A DNA stretch of 64,000 nt from Chitinophagaceae bacterium (GTDB lineage Bacteria; Bacteroidota; Bacteroidia; Chitinophagales; Chitinophagaceae): NCBI GenBank assembly GCA_016786745.1, contig JAEUVS010000151.1:1-64000 (forward strand). Reading direction: 5' to 3'. Below are positions 44,217-53,465 of this stretch, piece after piece. A program made the position numbers and the translations under genes. Each line of letters begins with the position of its first letter. Position 1 is the first letter of the stretch. The notes beneath the pieces are model-generated. The model had not been told where the DNA came from and did no database searches. It saw only the letters and a program-made list of their open reading frames with translations.

Positions 44217-45713
44217 TTACCACGTTCCCCGGTACCGGTGATCGCCTTTGCGATTCGTAATCGGCTTCAGCGGAATAGACAACCCTTTGGTCTCCTCAAG
44301 CCATCGCCACAACGCCACGTTCAATTGCTTCGCGATTTCCTGGTGAGCCGGGCTCCTTATAAGATTGTTCACCTCATAAGGATCTTCCTGCATATCGTAG
44401 AGCTGATCAATATCCCACACCCCGTGCGACCTGATAAATTTGTAACGACTCGTTCTAACGGCGAACTGCGTCGGCGTTTGGGGGAACGCATTCTCCCAAT
44501 AATATTCATAGAACACCGTATCTCTCCACGCCGTTTTCTTTTGCCCGATAAGATTAAGAAAAGATTTCCCTTCTACCTGCGCGGGTCTTTTGATTCCAGC
44601 CATGTCAAGTATCGTCGGTGCGATGTCAATATTCAACACGATCTCCTTCACCTTTGTTCCAGGCTTTATTAACGATGGACATCTCGCCAGCAATGGCACA
44701 CGCATGGATTCCTCGAAAGCGTGACGCTTGTCTATCAATCCATGTTCACCAAAAGAAAAGCCGTTATCGCCCATATATATCACCATCGTTTCTTTATCAA
44801 GTCCATTTTCTTCAAGATATTTAAGAACCCTGCCGATACTTGCGTCAATACCCAGCAGTGTTTCAAGATAGTCCTGGTAAAACTGATCGAAATCGGTTTG
44901 GCCGTGATACATATAATCCACGCCGTGCCAGCTATAGCGCTGTGCCTTTACCCATTCCGGCATGTCCTCGAGATTATACTTTTTTAATTCTGAAGAATGA
45001 TTTTTTCCGCGTGTAAATTTCCTGCTACTGTCTGTCGCGGTAAGAAACATTGATGGCGGGTATTGTATTTCTATATTGTTGTAACGCCCTTTATCGCTTC
45101 GCGCAGGTTGAAATTCCGCATGCACCGCTTTGTGAGAAAGATAAAGGAAGAACGGTTTATTCTTCGGTTGCTTTTTTAACCATTCGATACTCAAATCGGT
45201 TAACAACTCAGTAATGTATGTGCTATCCGAATACTCCACCCGCTTACCATTAATATTCAGCGTTGGATTATAATAAACACCCTGGCCCTTGAAGCTCACC
45301 CATTGATCGAATCCCGGGCGCGGATCATCATTATCGCCACCCATGTGCCATTTTCCGAAGAAGCCCGTGCGATAACCCTGCTTTTGCAGGTACTGCGGAA
45401 ATAAAATAAGATTTGCCGGGGATGGAGCCTCGTTGTCTACCACAGTATGTGTGTGCGCGTACTGCCCTGTTAGAATTGATGCGCGGCTCGGGGAACACAA
45501 TGCGGTGGTGACAAAGGCATTGAGGAAATGCGCGCCTTCTTTCGCCAGCCGGTCCATGTTAGGTGTTTCGAGTCCCGGTACTTTACCGGTAAAGCCCATG
45601 AAGTCGTAACGATGATCATCTGAGAGAATGAAGATGACGTTACGTGGTTTTTGCGACCACCCTGTGAGGGTGGCTGACAGCAACAGGAAAAAACAGGTGA
45701 TTTTCCGCATCAC
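44217..45713 (-). CDS. Secreted Cys-type sulfatase (S1 family)
   Basis: 498 residues with a signal peptide (ITCFFLLLSATLTGWSQ). The sulfatase fold starts with NVIFILSDDHRYD, where D32-D33 are calcium ligands. The formylglycine site is C73-S-P-S-R77 in TTALCSPSRASILTG. Other signatures are GYRTGFFGKWHMGG, VYMGDNGFSFGEHGLIDK and RVPLLARCPSLI. Activity requires conversion of C73, and the co-encoded FGE can do this. It removes a sulfate ester from a carbohydrate, probably outside the cytoplasm. It lies 16 nt after the DUF4249 gene in the long minus-strand unit. Confidence 0.94.
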   Translation of the reverse strand: MMRKITCFFLLLSATLTGWSQKPRNVIFILSDDHRYDFMGFTGKVPGLETPNMDRLAKEGAHFLNAFVTTALCSPSRASILTGQYAHTHTVVDNEAPSPANLILFPQYLQKQGYRTGFFGKWHMGGDNDDPRPGFDQWVSFKGQGVYYNPTLNINGKRVEYSDSTYITELLTDLSIEWLKKQPKNKPFFLYLSHKAVHAEFQPARSDKGRYNNIEIQYPPSMFLTATDSSRKFTRGKNHSSELKKYNLEDMPEWVKAQRYSWHGVDYMYHGQTDFDQFYQDYLETLLGIDASIGRVLKYLEENGLDKETMVIYMGDNGFSFGEHGLIDKRHAFEESMRVPLLARCPSLIKPGTKVKEIVLNIDIAPTILDMAGIKRPAQVEGKSFLNLIGQKKTAWRDTVFYEYYWENAFPQTPTQFAVRTSRYKFIRSHGVWDIDQLYDMQEDPYEVNNLIRSPAHQEIAKQLNVALWRWLEETKGLSIPLKPITNRKGDHRYRGTW

Positions 45714-45729
45714 GCAAACCTAGGAATTT

Positions 45730-46527
45730 TTATGGCGCCACAACCGTTCTCCTGTCAATCGTATGCGCACTAAAATAGCCCAGCGCCCCTCCCGAAATAT
45801 TCGTAATCGGATTCGATGGCGCAGCCGAAAAACCCGCCCCATCACCGCCACCAGAACGCAAAGTGTACCAGAACGTGAACACTTCTTCATCTATCGTCTG
45901 CATCTCGATCATCACCTCATCACCAGTCTTGATGTTCCTGGGATCATCCTTCTCTTCAGCGGATGCATCCAATTGCATCGTCACAAACTGCCCATTGGTA
46001 AATTCATCATTCTCCCAAAACACCGTGGGCTCTTTCACACCGTTCACATACTGCACAAAGCGATAACCGTTATTATACTCTGCAGGATCAGTGTAATCTA
46101 TCGTAGCAAATTTGAATTGTCCGAACGGGCCGGGTTTAATATACAGGCTATCCATAGCAACCGGTTCAGGCATGGTGCATGTGGAGGTAAATTTCTCATC
46201 CCCTGTAACGATTTCTAACCGATAAATATGGCCCGGTGTGCCAGTTAGTGAAGTATCCTGATATTTTCCTGGTTCTGTTTCCTGCAATTCAAAGAGTTCT
46301 TCATTGTCGTACACTTTCACCACAGCGCCGCTGATCCTTTCAAAGTCATTAGATTCGTCGAAATTTTTTGAACGGGTGAGGTTTACGATGCAAACACCAG
46401 GTTCATTTGTAATAACTCCTTCCACCACATATTTTATGTCACTGTCCCTTACATCGATTTCTATCATCTTGTTACATGAAACAGTAACCATACCCACTAT
46501 TACCCAATAAATTAACCGCTTAAACAT
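45730..46527 (-). CDS. DUF4249 domain lipoprotein
   Basis: 265 residues from the ATG at 46527, four bases after the receptor stop; an upstream start would add 45 Arg/His-rich residues. The signal IYWVIVGMVTVSC has a lipobox (VTVSC). The mature part matches DUF4249: YVVEGVITNEPGVCIVNLT, GAVVKVYDNEELFEL, YRLEIVTGDEKFTSTCTMP, and a C-terminal NISGGALGYFSAH. The family is found next to TonB receptors in Bacteroidota, where it takes the place that SusD has in classical loci. Probably a surface ligand-binding lipoprotein for the adjacent receptor. Confidence 0.9.
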   Translation of the reverse strand: MFKRLIYWVIVGMVTVSCNKMIEIDVRDSDIKYVVEGVITNEPGVCIVNLTRSKNFDESNDFERISGAVVKVYDNEELFELQETEPGKYQDTSLTGTPGHIYRLEIVTGDEKFTSTCTMPEPVAMDSLYIKPGPFGQFKFATIDYTDPAEYNNGYRFVQYVNGVKEPTVFWENDEFTNGQFVTMQLDASAEEKDDPRNIKTGDEVMIEMQTIDEEVFTFWYTLRSGGGDGAGFSAAPSNPITNISGGALGYFSAHTIDRRTVVAP

Positions 46528-46531
46528 CCTT

Positions 46532-49132
46532 TTAAAATTTAAAATTCCATGATATGGATGGCACAAACGTAAACAGCGATGTCTGCACCGCCTCGGTAAT
46601 ATCCGGGTTATCCTTCCCCTCCCTGAATGTAATCTGGTATGCATTGGCATGGCCATACGCATTAAACAAACTAAACGACAACTCCGAAGAAAACCGGTTC
46701 GTCTTCTTCAAATATCTTGTCGCACTTAGATCAAGCCGGTGATACGCAGGCATGCGGTATCCATTCCTTTCACTGTAATAAAAATAAACCTCCCCATCAA
46801 GCGTATACTTTCCACCCGGATACGTAACAGCATCGCCCGTGTAATACACAAACGTTGCGCCGAGCACCCATTTCGGATTGAGCTGGTACATTCCTACGAT
46901 CGCAATGTCGTGCGTTCTGTCCTGGCGCGCATTGTACCATTTCCCATCATTGATACCCTCTATTTTTCTTTCCGTTTTCGACAATGTATAACTCAACCAT
47001 CCGGTGAACCTCCCCGTTTTCTTTTTCAATAACATTTCTAATCCATACGCCCTGCCCTTTCCATATAACAACTGCGTTTCGATTGGATCGTTCGTAAATA
47101 CCTTTGCGCCGTTGCGGTAGTCAATCTGATTCATCATATTTTTATAGTACAGCTCCGTCGACAGTTCATAACGGTCACCACTAATCGCTCTATACCAGCC
47201 CAATGCTACCTGGTCGGCGATTTCGGGTTTAATGATGTTAGTGCTTGCCACCCATTTGTCGGTCGGTGATCCTGCAGTTGAATTGGATATAAGATGCAGG
47301 TTCTGGCTGTTTCTTGTATACGACGCCTTCACCGACGACCGGTCGTTTATTTCATATCCAACCGACACCCTGGGCTCCGCATTCACATATGTTTTTACAA
47401 TGTCTCCTTTGCCATATTTTATGGTGTCAATCACTTGCCCATTGTTATCGAGATTATAGTAATCTCCCCCGCCAACAATAGAAAAGAATGATACTCGCAG
47501 CCCATACGCCAAACTTAACCTGTCCGTCGGTTTATAACTGTGATCCGCATACACCGCATTTTCATACGAAAACCTGTCGGGCAGGCCCTGCGTTACTGTT
47601 CCCGTATTCCCTGCCACAGAAATTTCTCCCGGCCTGATGGTATGATATATCGAATTCAACCCGAATTTCACTGTGCTACCCGTACCGGCATACCACTGCA
47701 TTTCTTCTTTCACATTCCAATCGCGGATGCGCGAAAGAATCCTGTAGTCAGTTGATTCGCTATTGATCCGTATCTTATAATCATAATTGCTGAAAATAAG
47801 CGAGGTGTTCGAAAACAATTTTTTGTTGAACACGTGGTTCCACCGCAATGTGCCTGTCGCATTACCCCAGTCAATGCCCGCAAGTTTTTCCTGGCCCAGC
47901 ACATCACGACCAAAATACCCCGACAAATAGATACGATCTTTGTCTCCCAGTATAACATTGAACTTCGCATTGAGATCGTAAAAATTAAGTTTCGTTGTTT
48001 TCAACGATGAATCACCCAACAATTTCAAAAACAAATCTGCATAAGTCCTGCGCGCCGATACCAAAAATGAAGAACGACCTTTCTGTATCGGACCCTCAAT
48101 ATTCAGTCGCGATGCTATCAGCCCGATGCCTCCACTTACAGACATGTCCTGGTTGTTGCCATCATTCATCTTGATGTCAACCACCGACGATAACCTTCCG
48201 CCGTAATTCGCGGGCATGCCGCCCTTGTACACCGTTACATTTTTTATCGCGTCGGAATTGAAAGTGGAGAAAAATCCGAGCAGGTGCGACGCGTTGTACA
48301 CCGGCGCTTCATCGAGCAGAATGAGATTCTGATCGGCTGCACCTCCTCTCACATAAAATCCGCTCCCGCCTTCCGCTACCTGTTTAATACCCGGCAACAA
48401 TTGCATGCTTTTCAGAATATCTCTCTCACCGAATATCACCGGAATATTCTTCACGTCTTTAACATTTATTTTTTCAACGCCCATCTGTGGACCTCTTATT
48501 GACGTTGGCGTTGCAGCCGTAACCGTAACTGCTTCGAGACTCGTAGTATCTTCTTCAAGTGATATCTGCTTTTCGCTATCTCCTATTAAGGATATGTGCG
48601 TTTGTGTTGTTTGCATCCCCACCGCCGACACGGCAAGCGTGTAATTACCTCGGGGCATAGTGAGAGAAAAAAATCCATATTCATTTGTTGTAGTCCCCGC
48701 ACCTGTTTCAACAACAGATATCGTTGCACCAATCACTGTTTCACCGGTGCGCCCGGAACGTACAACTCCATGCACCGTTGCGTTCCCGCTCCTCGCGTTT
48801 TGCTGGCCGCGCACCTCAACTCTCCTGATAATAATATTGATACCCGATTGCACATAACGAAGTTTAGCAGGCGCCAGCAACTGGTTCAGCACTTTGTCTA
48901 ACGATTGGTTGCTTACATTGATGTCAATATTTTTTACCGGCTCAATTAATTCCGCCGCTGCCTGGAAGCGAAACGGCGTAATCGTTTCAAGATGCTGCAA
49001 AATATCTTTTAACGCGGCCCGCGAAAACGATAATGAAACTTTGATGTCACCTGTTGTTTGCTGTGCCTGCACTTTCGGACCGGCAACGAAAAAAGTAAAG
49101 ATTAAAATGAACCGGAGAACTTTGTTAAGCAT
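46532..49132 (-). CDS. TonB-dependent receptor with STN domain (FecA-like)
   Basis: 866 residues from the ATG at 49132, which overlaps the FecR stop as TGATG. Signal peptide LRFILIFTFFVAGPKVQAQ; STN domain at about 25-100 (ALKDILQHLETITPFRF, LDKVLNQLLAPAKLRY), which contacts FecR; carboxypeptidase-regulatory domain at about 120-195; plug at about 215-330 (FGERDILKSMQLLPG, GGSGFYVRGGAADQNLILLD, VYKGGMPANYGGRLSSVVDI); barrel to the end. The STN domain plus FecR and sigma make it a transducing receptor that switches on its own locus when ligand is bound. Ligand unknown; sulfated glycan oligomers are suggested by the neighbours. Confidence 0.94.
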   Translation of the reverse strand: MLNKVLRFILIFTFFVAGPKVQAQQTTGDIKVSLSFSRAALKDILQHLETITPFRFQAAAELIEPVKNIDINVSNQSLDKVLNQLLAPAKLRYVQSGINIIIRRVEVRGQQNARSGNATVHGVVRSGRTGETVIGATISVVETGAGTTTNEYGFFSLTMPRGNYTLAVSAVGMQTTQTHISLIGDSEKQISLEEDTTSLEAVTVTAATPTSIRGPQMGVEKINVKDVKNIPVIFGERDILKSMQLLPGIKQVAEGGSGFYVRGGAADQNLILLDEAPVYNASHLLGFFSTFNSDAIKNVTVYKGGMPANYGGRLSSVVDIKMNDGNNQDMSVSGGIGLIASRLNIEGPIQKGRSSFLVSARRTYADLFLKLLGDSSLKTTKLNFYDLNAKFNVILGDKDRIYLSGYFGRDVLGQEKLAGIDWGNATGTLRWNHVFNKKLFSNTSLIFSNYDYKIRINSESTDYRILSRIRDWNVKEEMQWYAGTGSTVKFGLNSIYHTIRPGEISVAGNTGTVTQGLPDRFSYENAVYADHSYKPTDRLSLAYGLRVSFFSIVGGGDYYNLDNNGQVIDTIKYGKGDIVKTYVNAEPRVSVGYEINDRSSVKASYTRNSQNLHLISNSTAGSPTDKWVASTNIIKPEIADQVALGWYRAISGDRYELSTELYYKNMMNQIDYRNGAKVFTNDPIETQLLYGKGRAYGLEMLLKKKTGRFTGWLSYTLSKTERKIEGINDGKWYNARQDRTHDIAIVGMYQLNPKWVLGATFVYYTGDAVTYPGGKYTLDGEVYFYYSERNGYRMPAYHRLDLSATRYLKKTNRFSSELSFSLFNAYGHANAYQITFREGKDNPDITEAVQTSLFTFVPSISWNFKF

Positions 49133-50088
49133 CACTGACACGATGTTCCGTTTATAGATATGGATTTACTGGTATGATCGATGGCAATCTGTACACCCGT
49201 TACTTCCCGGAGCACATTCATCACTTCATCGATATCAAGTGTGTTATCGAGGTTGAGGTAATACCTGCAGTTTTTGAGTTCCGTATTCGTAAAAGTGAAC
49301 GAATAGCCGTACCACCGGCTTAACAATCTCGTTATCCCAGATAGCGGTTCACCATCAAAACGCAGTTTTCCTCGAGTCCACGATAAAACATTGCTTGTAT
49401 CCGCATCGAGCACTTCCGATTTTTTTGTGCGACCATCGTAACGCAATTTTCTTGCGGGTGTGAGTAGTGCGAGCTGTTTGTACCCGTCTTCTACCTTCAC
49501 TTTCCCCGTTACAACAGCCACCGTTTTCCATTCGTCATCTTTATAGGCGGTTACATTAAACGACGTACCGACAACGGTTGTCGTTACTTCACCTGTTTTT
49601 ATCACGAATTCATGTTCAGGGTCCTTTGTCACCTCAAAGAACGCCTCACCGTCAAGCTGAAGCTCGCGGTGTTTTGTAAATGATTTATTATAACGAAGAG
49701 TAGTGGAAGCATTCAACCATACTTTGCTGCTATCGGGCAATTGAACGAGATGGACTTTGCCATAGGAGTTAGTAACGGTGTTAAATTCTGAAGAGTCTTT
49801 ATCTACGATGAAATAGCCAAACACGGCGATTCCAACGGCCACCAACAATACGGCCGCCACCCTCGCGAAAGGTATCTGTACAACCCGCGAGGGTTTCGCA
49901 TCAATACTCTTGTTCAGTTTCGCGAGCATCCTGTTCCGCACTCTTTCTCTTTCTCCGCCCTCCCCTTCCCATACTACCTCCGCATTGTCAACCGACCGGA
50001 ACCACTCCATCAGCAACCGGCGTTCGCCAGGGGTGATGGTGCCATCGGCATATTTTTGGATCAGTAAATTGACATGGTCGTCGTTCAT
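49132..50088 (-). CDS. FecR family anti-sigma factor
   Basis: 318 residues from the ATG at 50088. N-terminal cytoplasmic segment MNDDHVNLLIQKYADGTITPGERRLL binds sigma; one membrane helix at about 78-98 (VAAVLLVAVGIAVFGYF); periplasmic FecR domain (YGKVHLVQLPDSSKVWLNAST, RELQLDGEAFFEVTKDP); C-terminal DUF4974 (LSGITRLLSRWYGYSFTF, VMNVLREVTGVQI). It relays receptor occupancy to the sigma factor. It lies 30 nt after the sigma gene and overlaps the receptor start. Confidence 0.94.
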   Translation of the reverse strand: MNDDHVNLLIQKYADGTITPGERRLLMEWFRSVDNAEVVWEGEGGERERVRNRMLAKLNKSIDAKPSRVVQIPFARVAAVLLVAVGIAVFGYFIVDKDSSEFNTVTNSYGKVHLVQLPDSSKVWLNASTTLRYNKSFTKHRELQLDGEAFFEVTKDPEHEFVIKTGEVTTTVVGTSFNVTAYKDDEWKTVAVVTGKVKVEDGYKQLALLTPARKLRYDGRTKKSEVLDADTSNVLSWTRGKLRFDGEPLSGITRLLSRWYGYSFTFTNTELKNCRYYLNLDNTLDIDEVMNVLREVTGVQIAIDHTSKSISINGTSCQ

Positions 50089-50118
50089 GCATATTAGTAC
50101 CACGAACAAAACAGATCC

Positions 50119-50688
50119 CTAAACAAAAAACGATTTTATTTTATGAAAACTGTCGCGGAGGGCTTTTAGCGCTTTCGTGATGTGGTATTCAACCGCTTTA
50201 CCGGATATTTTCATTTTCCCGGCGATTTCCTTTACAGGTAATTCCTGCTGCCTGCTGTAATGGAATATGAGTCGCGTTTGTTCAGGCAGTTGTTCAATAA
50301 CGCCACTGGTAAATTCTTCTATAAATTTAGCATCGAGTTTTTCTTCAACATCCCTCACCGAACTGTCGGCCTCAATGCCTGCAATCATTTCACGCCGGCG
50401 TTTTTGCCTCGCAAGCATCTTGAACACCGAAAATTTTACTGCTGTACCCAGGTACGACGACAATGTTTCTATCTCCACATCATTCCTCCTCTCCCACAGG
50501 CTGATCATCACATCATGTACTATGTCTTCGGCAGCATGCTTATCTTTTGAGAAAAAATATCCTATGGCGACTAACTTCTCCCAATAAAGATCATACACTT
50601 CGGTAAAAGCCGTCCTGTCGCCATTTTTGAGATCGCGTATCAGCTCCTTTTCAGGACGCAAAAGCAATTGTTTCGAAGTACGCAACAT
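50119..50688 (-). CDS. ECF RNA polymerase sigma-70 factor (Bacteroidota FecI-like)
   Basis: 189 residues. Region 2 is FTEVYDLYWEKLVAIGYFF and AAEDIVHDVMISLWERR; region 4 is EQLPEQTRLIFHYSRQQEL and EIAGKMKISGKAVEYHITKAL (helix-turn-helix). It is held by the FecR encoded next and probably directs transcription of this locus. It begins 17 nt after the GH16 gene, so that enzyme gene precedes the regulator in the unit instead of following it. Confidence 0.95.
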   Translation of the reverse strand: MLRTSKQLLLRPEKELIRDLKNGDRTAFTEVYDLYWEKLVAIGYFFSKDKHAAEDIVHDVMISLWERRNDVEIETLSSYLGTAVKFSVFKMLARQKRRREMIAGIEADSSVRDVEEKLDAKFIEEFTSGVIEQLPEQTRLIFHYSRQQELPVKEIAGKMKISGKAVEYHITKALKALRDSFHKIKSFFV

Positions 50689-50705
50689 TCTTCATACCCG
50701 TCGTT

Positions 50706-51578
50706 TTATTTTTTCAGCGCGTCGTACGACATCCAGTCCACCTCCAGTTCATAAGGTTGGGCGGGTTTTTCGATCGAAGCGGGATTGGTTACCACCGACC
50801 AGGCATTGGTGTGCCAGAAATTCATCCGGTACCTTGTAGCATTCTGCGGAATGCCCACCAGCGAACCCTGGTAATCCCACAATATTACTTTCTCGTTGTT
50901 AACGGGGTTGATGATCCACCAGGTGATGCGGTCGGGAAACCAGTCGAACCCATAAGTATAGAAATTAGCGGAAGCATCGTATCCTTCGAGGGCAGGAACT
51001 TTTTCGGGTTGATTCTGGGCCCCGGTCAGCGGTGTTCCCTCCCCTGCATGACCTTCCTTGTACACCGTATTATAAATTATTCCCTTCGCCAGGTTGATGG
51101 TGCGGCCGATACGCTTCAACTTACCCCGCGGACCGGTCCATGTTCCCACATAAATTATGGTAGGATCAGCTATCAGCCATTCAAAGTCTATCTCGCTAAG
51201 GCCCGCTAAGCTGTCCATCTGGTAAGTAAAGTAACCTACAACGGCCCCTGCGTTCGGCTGAACCTTTCTGACATCGGGCACTTTTAGCCGTGAGGAGTAC
51301 GTGCCGAAATGGGTAAGGTTGTTCGATATGATTTCCGGCCCACGCCCGGCGCCCGCGCTGTCGGCAGGGTCGATTTTAAACAATAGCACTTTCAATGCTT
51401 TGTCCACCGACGAAGGAGCGCCCGATTTCCATTTGAAATCCGACTTATTGCCTGTTGAACCATAGCGGAAATTTGCCAACGAGCCGTCGTCGAAGTTTTC
51501 GAAAAAAGAAACGTCTTCCTGGGCATATGTGCAGGACGCGGCGAAGAAGGTTATCGCGAATAAATAAACGTGTTTCAT
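50706..51578 (-). CDS. GH16 family glycoside hydrolase
   Basis: 290 residues with a signal peptide (YLFAITFFAASCTYAQ); Cys16 could be a lipidation site (AASC), or cleavage may follow TYA. The GH16 catalytic motif ExDxE is E129-I-D-F-E133 in LSEIDFEWLI, with nucleophile E129 and acid/base E133. FGTYSSRLKVP and FYTYGFDWFPDRITWWI are typical jelly-roll strands. GH16 enzymes cleave beta-1,3/1,4 glucans or galactans, including agar, porphyran and carrageenan. The sulfatase in the same unit would suit a sulfated galactan (inference). First gene of the eight-gene minus-strand unit. Confidence 0.87.
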   Translation of the reverse strand: MKHVYLFAITFFAASCTYAQEDVSFFENFDDGSLANFRYGSTGNKSDFKWKSGAPSSVDKALKVLLFKIDPADSAGAGRGPEIISNNLTHFGTYSSRLKVPDVRKVQPNAGAVVGYFTYQMDSLAGLSEIDFEWLIADPTIIYVGTWTGPRGKLKRIGRTINLAKGIIYNTVYKEGHAGEGTPLTGAQNQPEKVPALEGYDASANFYTYGFDWFPDRITWWIINPVNNEKVILWDYQGSLVGIPQNATRYRMNFWHTNAWSVVTNPASIEKPAQPYELEVDWMSYDALKK

Positions 51579-51630
51579 TTTGAGTGTACTTAATTCCTTA
51601 ATATTTAGTTGAAGGTAGAAGATTTTGAAT

Positions 51631-51659
51631 TTTGTTAACTATATGCGATTGTAACTTGC
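51631..51659 (+). promoter_or_regulatory. Candidate promoter for the DUF4397 gene
   Basis: TTTG at 51631-51634 and TAACTTGC at 51652-51659, 17 nt apart, approximate the Bacteroidota -33 TTTG / -7 TAnnTTTG pair with one mismatch. It would give a leader of about 95 nt. It lies in the 180-nt divergent region between the GH16 and DUF4397 genes. Confidence 0.35.
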
Positions 51660-51758
51660 GCCTATATCAACGCTCCTGCGTAACTGAGATAACTTACTCT
51701 CCCCAGGACCTTCTGCTTCAACACTGTAATTATTCTTAAAATTTAATTTTTTATCTAA

Positions 51759-52493
51759 ATGAAAAAAATGATTTTTTCCTTTCGCAAAGTTACGCTGATC
51801 GCAGCTGCAGTTGTCGTGATGGGCGGTCTGCTGGTAGCATGTAAAAAGGATGATGCGGTAGGCACGCCCATTCCGGCGGCGGGACTGATGGTATTTAATC
51901 TCGCGCCCGACCAGGACGCTGTGGGTTTTGCTTTGTCGGGTAACATAATAAACAACACGCCCCTCAGCTATACGAGCTACAATGGTTTTTATCAGAACAT
52001 CTATACCGGAAGTCGTGAGATAGAGGTTTTTGGCTTTATGGATTCGGTTTTTGCCAGTTCGAGTTTCAATTTTGAAAACAATACGCAGTATTCGTTATTC
52101 CTTACAGGAAACAATGGCAAATACCAGGCGATCACAGTTGAGGATGCGCTGGATAGTAATGCTACCGCCGACAAAGCATGGGTGCGTTACATCAATGCGA
52201 TTCCCGATTCAAGCGCACCGCAGGTGAAAATATCTGCAGGTGGCACATCTGTAGTGGATGAATCCGCTGCGTTCAATTTAGTTACGCCGTTTACCCCTGT
52301 TGATGGAGGAGATGTGACTATTTCAGTGAACAACAGCGATGATATTGCTGCAGGGCGCACGATCCAGTTGTCGAACGGTAAGGCTTATACCGTATTACTG
52401 GTAGGTGTTCCCGGGGCAACCGACGAAACCAAAAAGGTTCAGATCAGGTTTATCGAAAACGGAACGATCCCTTCTGCGGTTACAGATAAGTAA
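51759..52493 (+). CDS. DUF4397 domain lipoprotein
   Basis: 244 residues. The signal (VTLIAAAVVVMGGLLVAC) ends in a lipobox, followed by KKDD. Two DUF4397-type immunoglobulin-like halves are visible: AGLMVFNLAPDQDAVGFAL ... IYTGSREIEVFG ... TQYSLFLTG, and AWVRYINAIPDSSAPQVKI ... KAYTVLLVGVPG. It is probably a surface lipoprotein with no known activity. It is divergent from the GH16 gene and ends in a good terminator. Confidence 0.88.
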   Translation: MKKMIFSFRKVTLIAAAVVVMGGLLVACKKDDAVGTPIPAAGLMVFNLAPDQDAVGFALSGNIINNTPLSYTSYNGFYQNIYTGSREIEVFGFMDSVFASSSFNFENNTQYSLFLTGNNGKYQAITVEDALDSNATADKAWVRYINAIPDSSAPQVKISAGGTSVVDESAAFNLVTPFTPVDGGDVTISVNNSDDIAAGRTIQLSNGKAYTVLLVGVPGATDETKKVQIRFIENGTIPSAVTDK

Positions 52494-52517
52494 GATCCAT
52501 GACGAACCCACAAAGAA

Positions 52518-52550
52518 AGGGGATGTAGTTTTTCACATCCCTTTTTTTTA
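52518..52550 (+). terminator. Rho-independent terminator after the DUF4397 gene
   Basis: Stem GGGATGT (52520-52526) pairs with ACATCCC (52535-52541), with flanking AAA/TTT extension, an 8-nt loop and a run of eight T. It lies about 25 nt after the DUF4397 stop. Confidence 0.85.
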
Positions 52551-52577
52551 TATACGATCTCCACCCATCTTTGTGGT

Positions 52578-53465
52578 ATGATCTCTTATAACACCAAAGA
52601 CTGGTTCACATTTATATTCAGGTTTCATAAGGCCGATACATTCAGAAAGCTGATACCGTTAATGCTGGGCATCGCCGCGTACTCGGCAATCATCGCGTTC
52701 CTCGAACTGGAATACTGGCGGCTCTCGGAAAACAATCAAATTCGCAACCTGCCCGTAATGCATAACCTCCTCGGTTTTGCCATCTCGATGCTGCTGGTTT
52801 TCCGTACCAATACCGCATACGACAGGTGGTGGGAAGGCCGCAAACTCTGGGGCTCTCTCGTAAACAACAGCCGCAACCTCGCATTGAAAATAGGTTCATT
52901 CCTCCCCAACAATGAAAAAGCACAAAAGAACTTCTTTCAGAAAATTATTCCCGCATATGCGTTCACTCTTCACAATCACCTGCATTCAGAAAAAGTAAGA
53001 GTGGAACTTTTTGAGGAAGAAAGCGAACACAAACATCACTTCGACAAAATTGATCACACCAAACATATTCCAAACCAGGTGGCCATACTGATGTTTCAAC
53101 ACGTCCAGGATATGTACAAAGAAAATAAAATCACCGGCGATCAGCTTATTGTGCTGAACAATGAGTTGATGTCATTCACCGACATCTGTGGGGCATGCGA
53201 AAGAATTAAAAATACTCCTATCCCCTTTTCCTATAGCGTATTCATCAAGAAATTTATCTTCTTCTACATCATGACCCTTCCATTCGGGTATGTATTCAAT
53301 CTCGGCTACCTCGTGGTACCGGTAGTAGTTTTTATTTTCTATGTGCTCGCAAGTCTTGAATTGATTGCGGAAGAAATAGAAGACCCGTTTGGTGGAGATG
53401 AAAATGATGTGCCCACTTTGAAACTTGCACAGAATATTCAACGCACCGTGCATGAGATATTGTGA
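52578..53465 (+). CDS. Bestrophin family ion channel
   Basis: 295 residues. Motifs SISMLLVFRTNTAYDRWWEGR-like (ISMLLVFRTNTAYDRWWEG), WGSLVNNSRNLALK and IPFSYSVFIKKFIFFYIMTLPFG are diagnostic of bacterial bestrophin (UPF0187). Four membrane helices are expected and the protein forms a pentameric channel for monovalent ions. A -7-like box CATCTTTG sits just before the ATG, implying an almost leaderless mRNA. Length is normal. Confidence 0.93.
   Translation: MISYNTKDWFTFIFRFHKADTFRKLIPLMLGIAAYSAIIAFLELEYWRLSENNQIRNLPVMHNLLGFAISMLLVFRTNTAYDRWWEGRKLWGSLVNNSRNLALKIGSFLPNNEKAQKNFFQKIIPAYAFTLHNHLHSEKVRVELFEEESEHKHHFDKIDHTKHIPNQVAILMFQHVQDMYKENKITGDQLIVLNNELMSFTDICGACERIKNTPIPFSYSVFIKKFIFFYIMTLPFGYVFNLGYLVVPVVVFIFYVLASLELIAEEIEDPFGGDENDVPTLKLAQNIQRTVHEIL

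Noticed and set aside
44085-44672. Plus-strand frame of 195 codons across the sulfatase 3' end and spacer
   Set aside because: Arg/Leu-rich product with no family motif, mostly antisense to the sulfatase coding region.
45730-46527. SusD homologue
   Set aside because: No SusD-type helical repeats; the short beta-rich lipoprotein fits DUF4249. The DUF4397 protein at 51759-52493 was also considered and rejected as SusD.
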